Below the pieces are notes generated by a model. That model ran no database searches. It had not been told where the DNA came from and saw only the letters and a program-made list of their open reading frames with translations. A stretch of 6,031 nucleotides of DNA, taken from Cognatazoarcus sp050305135 (GTDB lineage Bacteria; Pseudomonadota; Gammaproteobacteria; Burkholderiales; Rhodocyclaceae). The DNA is taken from NCBI GenBank assembly GCA_050305135.1, contig JBNLET010000216.1, positions 1 to 6,031 of the forward strand, given 5' to 3'. Position 1 is the stretch's first letter, and every line of letters starts with the position of its first letter. Below are positions 1 through 6,031 of this stretch, piece after piece. The translations under genes and the position numbers were made by a program.

Positions 1-1
1 G

Positions 2-24
2 ACAAAAATACTCAATTATTCGAG
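2..24 (-). terminator. Weak candidate intrinsic terminator overlapping the dxs stop
   Basis: Read on the minus strand, CTCGA (24-20) can pair with TTGAG (15-11) around a four-base ATAA loop. The stem has five pairs, one of them G-U. It is followed at once by TATTTTTGTC (10-1), a T-rich tract. The loop and right arm include the dxs stop codon. This is the order of a Rho-independent terminator, but the stem is short with only three G-C pairs, so it may be inefficient or fortuitous. Sequence past the window edge is not visible. Confidence 0.3.
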
Positions 25-1884
25 CAGGGTCTTCATTGCCAGGATGCGCCGTTCGATGCCGGCCGCATCGAGCCCGATCGATGTCAGCAACTGGCTTTGC
101 TCGCCGTGGTCGACGAAATGGTCGGGCAGGCCGAGCTGGAGCGTGCGCGGCCGCCGCGCGGCCGCTTCCAGGCAGCGCGCGATCTCGCCGCCGACACCGC
201 CCGCTACCGAGTTCTCCTCGACGCTGACGAGCAGGTCGTGGCTGGCCGCCAGTTGCAGGATCAGCCCGCTGTCGAGCGGCTTGACGAAGCGCATGTTGAC
301 CACCGTCGCGTCCAGCCGTTCGCCGGCTTCGAGCGCCGGCCCGAGCATGCTGCCGAAGGCCAGGATCGCCACGCCGTGGCCCTGTCGTCGGACTTCGGCC
401 TTGCCCAGCGGCAAGGCGCTCATCTCGGCCCGCGCCGCCACGCCGAGGCCGTGGCCGCGCGGGTAGCGCACCGCGGCGGGGCCGTCGTGGCAGTAGGCGG
501 TGTACAGCATCTGGCGGCACTCGTTCTCGTCGGCGGGTGCCATCACGAGCATGTTCGGAATGCACTGCAGGTAGGACAGGTCGAACGCGCCGTGGTGGGT
601 GGCACCGTCGGCACCGACCAGTCCGGCACGGTCGATGGCCAGCACCACCGGCAGGTTCTGCAGCGCGATGTCGTGGATCAACTGGTCGTAGGCCCGCTGC
701 AGAAAGGTCGAGTAGATCGCCACCACCGGCTTGCGGCCGTCGCATGCCAGGCCGGCGGCGAAGGTCAGCGCGTGCTGTTCGGCGATGCCGACGTCGAAGT
801 AGCGCTCCGGGTAGCTCTCGGCGAAGCGCACCATGCCCGAACCCTCGCGCATCGCCGGCGTGATCGCCACCAGCCTGTCGTCGCGGCTGGCCATGTCGCA
901 TAGCCAGTCGCCGAAGATCTGGGTGTAGGTACGTCGTGCCGGCGGCTTCGGCGCGCTGGGTTCGATGCCGGCCGTGTGATCGAAGCGCGACACGCCGTGG
1001 TAGAGCACCGGATCGGCCTCGGCCAGCTTGTAGCCCTGTCCCTTGCGGGTGATCACGTGCAGGAATTGCGGCCCCTCCAGCTTGCGCAGGTTCTGCAGCG
1101 TCGGCACCAGTGCGTCGAGGTCGTGGCCGTCGATCGGACCGTAGTAATGGAAGCCGAACTCCTCGAACAGCGTGCCCGGCGCAATCATACCCTTGACGTG
1201 TTCTTCCACCTTGCGCGCCAGTTCCAGCATCGGCGGTGCCACGCCGAGCACCTTGCCGCCGGCCCGCCGTGCGGCGGTGACGGTGCTGCCCGACATCAGC
1301 CGGGCGAAGATCTTGGTCAGCGCCCCGACCGGCGGCGAGATCGACATCTCGTTGTCGTTGAGGATCACCAGCAAGCGGACGTCGCGGGTGTCGCCAGCGT
1401 TGTTCAAGGCCTCGAAGGCCATGCCGGCCGACATCGCGCCGTCGCCGATCACCGCGATGCTGTGCCGCCGGCTGCCGGCTTCGCGCGCCGCGACCGCCAT
1501 GCCCAGCGCGGCCGAGATCGAGGTGGATGAATGGGCTGTGCCGAAGGTGTCGAAGGCGCTCTCGGAACGTTTCGGAAAACCCGAGATGCCGTCCAGCTTG
1601 CGCAGGCCGGCCATCGCCTCCCGCCGTCCGGTCAGCACCTTGTGGCCGTAGGTCTGGTGCCCCACGTCCCACACCAGCCGATCCTCCGGCGTGGCGAAGA
1701 CGTAGTGCAGTGCGATCGTCAGCTCGACGGTGCCGAGGTTGGAGGACAGGTGCCCGCCGGTCTTCGACACCGACTCGATCAGGAAGCGGCGCAGTTCGTC
1801 GGCCAACTGCGGCAACTGCCGGCGCTCCAGGCGCTTCAGGTCGTCGGGCGAATCGATGGTCTGCAGCAGCGAGTAATCGGACAT
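16..1884 (-). CDS. dxs: 1-deoxy-D-xylulose-5-phosphate synthase
   Basis: This cytosolic thiamine-diphosphate enzyme condenses pyruvate with glyceraldehyde 3-phosphate to give 1-deoxyxylulose 5-phosphate, the entry step of the MEP isoprenoid pathway and a precursor for thiamine and pyridoxal. The 622 residues match the family length (about 620). Visible motifs are SKTGGHLSSNLG (residues 40-51, conserved active-site His45), WDVGHQTYGHK (72-82), the ThDP/Mg signature beginning GDGAMSAG at 147 and ending in NN at 161-162, DVGIAEQHAL (364-373, with Glu369 as the expected catalytic acid that activates ThDP), and DRAGLVGADGATHHG (418-432). The C-terminal transketolase-like domain with VEENSVAGGVGGE (555-567) is complete. 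The start has only a weak AAGAG about 6 nt upstream. The gene is last in the xseB-ispA-dxs operon, 27 bp after ispA. Nothing is missing or unusual. Confidence 0.98.
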   Translation of the reverse strand: MSDYSLLQTIDSPDDLKRLERRQLPQLADELRRFLIESVSKTGGHLSSNLGTVELTIALHYVFATPEDRLVWDVGHQTYGHKVLTGRREAMAGLRKLDGISGFPKRSESAFDTFGTAHSSTSISAALGMAVAAREAGSRRHSIAVIGDGAMSAGMAFEALNNAGDTRDVRLLVILNDNEMSISPPVGALTKIFARLMSGSTVTAARRAGGKVLGVAPPMLELARKVEEHVKGMIAPGTLFEEFGFHYYGPIDGHDLDALVPTLQNLRKLEGPQFLHVITRKGQGYKLAEADPVLYHGVSRFDHTAGIEPSAPKPPARRTYTQIFGDWLCDMASRDDRLVAITPAMREGSGMVRFAESYPERYFDVGIAEQHALTFAAGLACDGRKPVVAIYSTFLQRAYDQLIHDIALQNLPVVLAIDRAGLVGADGATHHGAFDLSYLQCIPNMLVMAPADENECRQMLYTAYCHDGPAAVRYPRGHGLGVAARAEMSALPLGKAEVRRQGHGVAILAFGSMLGPALEAGERLDATVVNMRFVKPLDSGLILQLAASHDLLVSVEENSVAGGVGGEIARCLEAAARRPRTLQLGLPDHFVDHGEQSQLLTSIGLDAAGIERRILAMKTLLE

Positions 1885-1911
1885 TTCGGCTCTTGGGCGG
1901 GGCGTTGGGGG

Positions 1912-2799
1912 TCAGAAGCGCCGATGCACGATGAAGCGCGCCAGGTCGGCCAGCCGCTCGCGGCCCTCGAGCGGCGCGATGCCCGCCAGCGCTTCTTCGA
2001 GCAGCTCGTTCGCCAGTTGCCGGGCACGCGACAAGCCGAGCAGGCTGACGTAGGTGGGTTTGTCGTGGGCCGCGTCCTTGCCCGCGGTCTTGCCCAGCGT
2101 GGCAGTGTCGCCGTCGGCGTCGAGGATGTCGTCGACGACCTGGAACAGTAAGCCGATCAGCTTGCCGAAGTGGTCCAGCCGCTCCAGATCCGGCAATTCC
2201 ACCTGCCGGCCGCAGCGCACGCCCAGCATCACCGCGCAGCGGATCAGCGCGCCGGTCTTGTGGATGTGCATGAATTCCAGTTCGCTGCGATCGAGCTGCC
2301 GGCCGACCGAGGCGAGATCGATCGCCTGGCCGCCGGCCATGCCGCGCGAGCCGGAAGCCAGCGCGAGATCGTGCAGCATCTCGACCTGCGTCTCTGCATC
2401 GTCGAGCAGCCCGGGTTTCGACAGCAGGTGGAAGGCCAGGGTCTGCAAGGCGTCGCCGGCCAGCAGCGCCGTGGCCTGGTCGAACTGCACATGCACGGTC
2501 GGTTTTCCCCGCCGCAGCACGTCGTCGTCCATGCACGGCATGTCGTCATGGACCAGCGAATAAGCGTGGATCAGCTCGACCGCGCAGGCAGCCGCATCCA
2601 GTATGGCCGGCTGTGCGCCCGAAATGCCGCCGGCGGCATGGACCAGCAGCGGCCGGATGCGCTTGCCTCCGCCGAGCACCGCATAGCGCATCGCCGCATG
2701 CAGGCGCTGCGGGGCCAGCGATGCGGCCGGCAGAGAGGTTTCGAGCGCCTCCTCCGTGCGTTTCAGGACGCGCGTCATCCAGGCCTGAAAATCGGGCAT
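1912..2799 (-). CDS. ispA: Farnesyl diphosphate synthase (type II bacterial, IspA)
   Basis: This cytosolic prenyltransferase joins isopentenyl diphosphate to dimethylallyl and then geranyl diphosphate to make C15 farnesyl diphosphate. The 295 residues match the family length. Features seen are GGGKRIRP (43-50), the first Asp-rich motif DDMPCMDDD (85-93) preceded by HAYSLVH, GGQAIDL (156-162), the KTG element (181-183), and the second Asp-rich motif QVVDDILD (220-227). The two-residue insertion in the first Asp motif is typical of type II bacterial farnesyl synthases, so a C15 product is likely; geranylgeranyl synthase is a less likely alternative. An in-frame ATG lies 18 codons upstream at 2853, but it falls inside xseB. 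The ATG at 2799 has AGGGA seven bases upstream and begins the usual family N-terminus (MPDFQAWM), so I chose it. It sits between xseB and dxs, which supplies its C5 substrates' pathway. Confidence 0.96.
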   Translation of the reverse strand: MPDFQAWMTRVLKRTEEALETSLPAASLAPQRLHAAMRYAVLGGGKRIRPLLVHAAGGISGAQPAILDAAACAVELIHAYSLVHDDMPCMDDDVLRRGKPTVHVQFDQATALLAGDALQTLAFHLLSKPGLLDDAETQVEMLHDLALASGSRGMAGGQAIDLASVGRQLDRSELEFMHIHKTGALIRCAVMLGVRCGRQVELPDLERLDHFGKLIGLLFQVVDDILDADGDTATLGKTAGKDAAHDKPTYVSLLGLSRARQLANELLEEALAGIAPLEGRERLADLARFIVHRRF

Positions 2800-2806
2800 C
2801 TCTGTT

Positions 2807-2811
2807 TCCCT
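2807..2811 (-). promoter_or_regulatory. ispA ribosome binding site overlapping the xseB stop
   Basis: The minus strand reads TAGGGAAACAGAG directly before the ispA ATG. The AGGGA core (2811-2807) lies seven bases from the start and shares two bases with the xseB TAG stop (2812-2810). Ribosomes finishing xseB would therefore stop on the ispA initiation site, which suggests translational coupling. This arrangement is also the main reason for preferring the start at 2799 over the upstream in-frame ATG at 2853. Confidence 0.7.
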
Positions 2812-3049
2812 ACTCGGATTCGTCGGCGGAGGGGCCGAGAGGCACCAATTCACCGTCCTGCAACTGGCGGATGCGCTGCTCGGCGCCGTCCAGTGCCTGT
2901 CGGCATTTCCTGACCAGGGCGATGCCGCGCTGGTAGTGGTCGAGGGATTGTTCGAGGCCCAGTTCGCCTTCTTCCATCTGGCGGACGATCTGCTCGAGTT
3001 CGGCGACGGCCTGTTCGAAGCTTTCCTGCGGTCGGGCGGATTTGGCCAT
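2810..3049 (-). CDS. xseB: Exodeoxyribonuclease VII small subunit
   Basis: This is the small subunit of exonuclease VII, which with XseA degrades single-stranded DNA from both ends to acid-soluble oligonucleotides in the cytoplasm. The 79 residues match the usual size of about 80. The family pattern SFEQAVAELEQIVRQMEEGE (residues 10-29) is followed by LGLEQSLDHYQRGIALVRKC and a charged helix ending in the AEQRIRQL element (56-63), consistent with the two-helix coiled-coil fold. The tail is short and acidic. No clear Shine-Dalgarno sequence precedes the ATG (only GCAAGC), and no in-frame start lies just upstream, so initiation may be weak. It is the first gene of the operon with ispA and dxs. 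That linkage is widespread in proteobacteria although the functions are unrelated. The partner xseA is not in this window. Confidence 0.95.
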   Translation of the reverse strand: MAKSARPQESFEQAVAELEQIVRQMEEGELGLEQSLDHYQRGIALVRKCRQALDGAEQRIRQLQDGELVPLGPSADESE

Positions 3050-3116
3050 GCTTGCGGATGGACGGGTGATTCGCTTGTAGGGGGCCGGAAGGCATGGCCG
3101 CGGCTCGCGCTTGGGC

Positions 3117-3122
3117 TATACT
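3117..3122 (+). promoter_or_regulatory. Candidate -10 box for the Rieske oxygenase gene
   Basis: TATACT in the context GGGCTATACTGCCC lies 47 bases before the ATG at 3170. It matches TATAAT at five of six positions in otherwise GC-rich DNA. No good -35 box is found 16-18 bases upstream (the sequence there is about ATGGCC) and there is no TGn extension, so an activator may be needed. Transcription would begin near 3129, giving a leader of about 40 nt that is pyrimidine-rich (3129-3156) up to the AGGAGG. No comparably clear promoter for xseB was found on the opposite strand of this 120-bp divergent region. Confidence 0.45.
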
Positions 3123-3156
3123 GCCCGGCCCTCTTTCCGGATTTCTATTCTTCTTC

Positions 3157-3162
3157 AGGAGG
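3157..3162 (+). promoter_or_regulatory. Consensus ribosome binding site of the Rieske oxygenase gene
   Basis: A perfect AGGAGG stands seven bases before the ATG at 3170. The same reading frame stays open upstream as far as 2936, where it runs antisense to xseB. This site and the agreement of the following residues with a normal family N-terminus fix the start at 3170. Confidence 0.85.
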
Positions 3163-3169
3163 TTCGGGG

Positions 3170-4270
3170 ATGTCCGATATTGCTTCCCGGTTCGAGGTCG
3201 CACCGGCGACCTCCCAATTGCCAGTTTCGTGGTATTTCGACGACCGCATATTCGAACTGGAGAAGCGCCTGATCTTCGATGCCGGTCCCGGCTACGTCGG
3301 GCATCGGTTGATGGTACCAGAAGTCGATGACTACCGTTCCCTCGAGTGGCTGGACCATGCCAGCCTGCTGATCCACTCGGAGGACGGCTGCCACGAGATG
3401 TCGAATGTCTGCCGGCACCGGCAGGCGATCATGCTGCAGGGCTCGGGCAAGGCCGGCAACATCGTCTGCCCGCTGCACCGCTGGACCTACGACAAGCGCG
3501 GCGAACTGCTCGGTGCGCCGCACTTCGATGCCAAGCCGTGCCTCAATCTGAGACGGACGCCGCTCGAGAGCTGGAACGGACTGTTGTTCAAGGGGCCGCG
3601 CTCGCCGAGCGCCGACCTGGCCGGCATGAGCGTGGCGAAGGATCTCGACTTCACCGGCTACAAGCTCGATCACGTCGAGATCCACAACTGCAATTACAAC
3701 TGGAAGACCTTCATCGAGGTCTACCTGGAGGACTACCACGTCGCGCCGTTCCACCCGGGGCTCGGCAACTTCGTCACCTGCGACGATCTCTCCTGGCAGT
3801 TCGGCGAATGGTTCTCGGTCCAGCGCGTGGGCGCTACGACGCTGGCGAAGCCCGGCTCGGAGGCCTATCGCCGCTGGCACCGCGCGGTGCTCGACTACGG
3901 CGGTGGCGAACCGCCCAGGCAGGGCGCCATCTGGCTCACCTACTACCCGAACGTGATGGTCGAGTGGTATCCGCACGTGCTGGTCGTCAGTACGCTGATC
4001 CCGGAGGACGTCAACCGCACGACGAACGTCGTTGAGTTCTACTACCCGGAAGAGATCGTCGAATTCGAGCGCGGTTTCGTCGAGGCCGAGCAGGCGGCCT
4101 ACATGGAGACCGCCATCGAGGACGACGAGATTGCCGAGCGCATGGACCGCGGCAGGCTGGCCTTGCTGAAGCAGGGCGCAAACGAAACCGGCCCCTACCA
4201 GTCGCCGATGGAAGACGGCATGCAGCACTTCCACGAGTTCTACCGGCGCCTGGTCGAGCCCGCGCTGTGA
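3170..4270 (+). CDS. Rieske-type ring-hydroxylating oxygenase, alpha subunit family
   Basis: This is a 366-residue Rieske non-haem iron oxygenase of the alpha-subunit type, which uses O2 and electrons from a reductase to hydroxylate, demethylate or cleave a substrate. The Rieske [2Fe-2S] ligands are seen as C81-x-H83 and C100-x2-H103. The catalytic domain has NWKTFIEVYLEDYH (177-190), with H190 and H195 as iron ligands. The third carboxylate is probably D318 in IEDDEIAERMDRGR. The residue three before H190, which bridges the Rieske and iron sites between subunits, is E187. Aspartate occupies this place in naphthalene dioxygenase, while glutamate is known in the carnitine oxygenase CntA. The C-terminus GPYQSPMEDGMQHFHEFYRR (341-360) looks intact. 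No reductase, ferredoxin or beta subunit is nearby. It is divergent from xseB-ispA-dxs. The substrate cannot be told from sequence; a quaternary amine or a cell-made compound seems as plausible as an aromatic. Confidence 0.9.
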   Translation: MSDIASRFEVAPATSQLPVSWYFDDRIFELEKRLIFDAGPGYVGHRLMVPEVDDYRSLEWLDHASLLIHSEDGCHEMSNVCRHRQAIMLQGSGKAGNIVCPLHRWTYDKRGELLGAPHFDAKPCLNLRRTPLESWNGLLFKGPRSPSADLAGMSVAKDLDFTGYKLDHVEIHNCNYNWKTFIEVYLEDYHVAPFHPGLGNFVTCDDLSWQFGEWFSVQRVGATTLAKPGSEAYRRWHRAVLDYGGGEPPRQGAIWLTYYPNVMVEWYPHVLVVSTLIPEDVNRTTNVVEFYYPEEIVEFERGFVEAEQAAYMETAIEDDEIAERMDRGRLALLKQGANETGPYQSPMEDGMQHFHEFYRRLVEPAL

Positions 4271-4286
4271 CGACGCCCTGTCGTCG
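4268..4286 (+). terminator. Possible weak hairpin at the end of the Rieske gene
   Basis: GACGAC (4269-4274) can pair perfectly with GTCGTC (4280-4285) around a five-base GCCCT loop, extended by a T-G wobble. The hairpin begins within the TGA stop codon. What follows (GACTGTCTCGTTTGT) is only mildly T-rich, so this is not a canonical intrinsic terminator. It could protect the mRNA 3' end or be chance in GC-rich DNA. Confidence 0.25.
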
Positions 4287-4296
4287 ACTGTCTCGT

Positions 4297-4318
4297 TTGT
4301 AAGCAAGGTTGTAAGCAA
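4297..4318 (+). repeat. Tandem 10-bp direct repeat, candidate operator
   Basis: TTGTAAGCAA occurs exactly twice, at 4297-4306 and 4309-4318, separated by GG. A shorter copy of its core, GTAAG, follows at 4322-4326. The GTAAG cores start at 4299, 4311 and 4322, so the steps of 12 and 11 bp are close to one helical turn. Each full copy has TTG and CAA as inverted ends. The repeats lie 20-41 bp upstream of the TATACT box at 4338, a usual place for an activator. The protein that would bind is unknown. Confidence 0.45.
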
Positions 4319-4337
4319 CGAGTAAGATCCGCCTCCC

Positions 4338-4343
4338 TATACT
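4338..4343 (+). promoter_or_regulatory. Candidate -10 box for the DUF4212/symporter operon
   Basis: TATACT in the context CCCTATACTCCGCC lies 84 bases before the ATG at 4427. The nearest -35-like sequence, TTGTAA at 4309-4314, is 23 bases away. That is too far for unaided sigma-70 recognition, and nothing suitable sits at 16-18 bases. An activator binding at the overlapping direct repeats would explain this. Transcription would start near 4350, giving a leader of about 77 nt. Confidence 0.45.
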
Positions 4344-4350
4344 CCGCCCA

Positions 4351-4401
4351 CGGCTGATTCGAAGAGCCGTCCGCAGTGCATTCGCGGACGGCCGCGAGCC
4401 G
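4351..4401 (+). promoter_or_regulatory. Structured leader with alternative hairpins
   Basis: GCCGTCCGC (4366-4374) and GCGGACGGC (4384-4392) form a perfect nine-pair stem with a nine-base loop. CGGCT (4351-4355) can pair with AGCCG at 4365-4369, which would break the large stem, or with a second AGCCG at 4397-4401, which would enclose it. The region lies in the presumed 5' leader of the DUF4212 mRNA. There is no T-run after the stem, so it is not an intrinsic terminator. It could affect mRNA stability or translation. Short GC-rich pairings arise easily by chance, so only the nine-pair stem is well supported. Confidence 0.4.
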
Positions 4402-4416
4402 AAATCAACTTACAAG

Positions 4417-4422
4417 AGGAGG
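4417..4422 (+). promoter_or_regulatory. Ribosome binding site of the DUF4212 gene
   Basis: AGGAGG within AGAGGAGG stands four bases before the ATG at 4427, a slightly short spacing. The frame is open upstream to a GTG at 4376, but that start lies inside the stem-loop leader and has no such site. The ATG at 4427 is therefore preferred. Confidence 0.75.
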
Positions 4423-4426
4423 CGAT

Positions 4427-4681
4427 ATGGACAGGAGCGCTCAAGCCTACTGGAAGGCGGTGCTAGGTCTGCTGACCAAGATCCTGATCGTGTGGTTCGT
4501 GGTCTCGTACGGTGCAGGCATCCTGCTGGCACCGGTTCTCAACACCATCCACCTGGGCGGATACCCGCTGGGCTTCTGGTTTGCCCAGCAAGGGTCGATC
4601 TACGTGTTCGTGGCGCTGATCTTCTATTACGCCAGCGCCATGGCCAAGCTAGACCGCAAGTTCGACGTACACGAAGAATAA
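4427..4681 (+). CDS. DUF4212 protein, putative small subunit of a sodium:solute symporter
   Basis: This is an 84-residue inner-membrane protein of the DUF4212 / solute:sodium symporter small-subunit family. It has a family-like N-terminal YWKAVLGLLTKIL, a first membrane helix at about residues 11-32, the strongly conserved PLGFWFAQQGSIYVFVALIF (46-65) forming the second helix, and a cytoplasmic-type tail MAKLDRKFDVHEE. Two helices with both ends probably inside resemble the YjcH/DUF485 protein encoded with the acetate permease ActP, a comparison by architecture only. The gene is 18 bp upstream of the large symporter gene and surely co-transcribed. The family's biochemical role is not settled; a part in assembly or stability of the symporter is an inference. 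Confidence 0.93.
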   Translation: MDRSAQAYWKAVLGLLTKILIVWFVVSYGAGILLAPVLNTIHLGGYPLGFWFAQQGSIYVFVALIFYYASAMAKLDRKFDVHEE

Positions 4682-4699
4682 GGCGAGGGGACGAAATCA

Positions 4700-6031
<1,332 letters not shown>

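Noticed and set aside
97..903. A 268-residue plus-strand open frame opposite dxs, with other long frames there
   Set aside because: They are shadows of dxs with biased composition, no ribosome binding site and no recognisable domain.
2170..2913. A 247-residue plus-strand open frame opposite ispA and xseB
   Set aside because: It spans the antisense of two well-identified genes and their junction, and its translation resembles no known family.
3085..3140. CCGGAA (3085-3090) and TTCCGG (3135-3140) as an inverted repeat around the Rieske promoter
   Set aside because: Six-base arms 44 bases apart in GC-rich DNA are easily found by chance, and no further symmetry supports an operator.
2936..3169. 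N-terminal extension of the Rieske protein by 78 residues
   Set aside because: The frame is open upstream, but it runs antisense to xseB. The AGGAGG at 3157-3162 and the family-like N-terminus at 3170 mark the true start.
4309..4314. TTGTAA as a -35 box for the TATACT at 4338
   Set aside because: The 23-base spacer is outside the range used by sigma-70 holoenzyme, and the hexamer is better explained as part of the direct repeat.
3155..4318. A 387-residue open frame on the minus strand, fully opposite the Rieske gene
   Set aside because: It lies antisense to a gene with complete Rieske and iron-ligand motifs. Its translation is rich in V, D, R, H and L in a pattern typical of the reverse complement of GC-rich coding DNA, and no family is recognisable.

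Overview
The window is GC-rich, densely packed bacterial chromosome. It looks proteobacterial, and the linkage of a Rieske oxygenase gene with xseB-ispA-dxs suggests a betaproteobacterium. That is an inference from gene order and protein character, since no rRNA or other strong taxonomic marker is present. There are no mobile elements, tRNAs, CRISPR arrays or obvious signs of recent transfer. Base composition and codon use look alike in all six genes.

Left half, minus strand (3049 down to 16): a tight three-gene operon, xseB (exonuclease VII small subunit), ispA (farnesyl diphosphate synthase) and dxs (1-deoxyxylulose-5-phosphate synthase). The gaps are 10 and 27 bp, and the ispA ribosome binding site overlaps the xseB stop codon. 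Dxs makes the first dedicated intermediate of the MEP isoprenoid pathway, and IspA condenses the resulting C5 units to C15 farnesyl diphosphate for quinones, undecaprenyl phosphate and related products. A weak hairpin followed by a T-rich tract overlaps the dxs stop.

Centre: a 120-bp divergent intergenic region (3050-3169) carries a TATACT -10 box and an ideal AGGAGG for a plus-strand gene (3170-4270). That gene encodes a 366-residue Rieske non-haem iron oxygenase alpha subunit. Its centres are complete, but a glutamate replaces the bridging aspartate of naphthalene-dioxygenase-type enzymes. No reductase or ferredoxin partner is in the window.

Right part, plus strand: a 156-bp intergenic region (4271-4426) has two exact copies of a 10-bp repeat, a second TATACT box and a leader with alternative hairpins. 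It precedes a two-gene transporter operon, a DUF4212 small membrane subunit (84 aa) and a large sodium:solute symporter subunit of the VC_2705-like subfamily, which is open at the right edge (444 codons present). The symporter has a long, probably periplasmic loop containing an EF-hand-like D-x-N-x-D-G sequence.

Overall this is mostly housekeeping and transport DNA. I did not find a convincing new multi-gene system. The points most worth checking are the glutamate-type Rieske oxygenase tied to an isoprenoid operon, the calcium-loop-like insert in the symporter, and the repeat and hairpin leader that may control the symporter operon.
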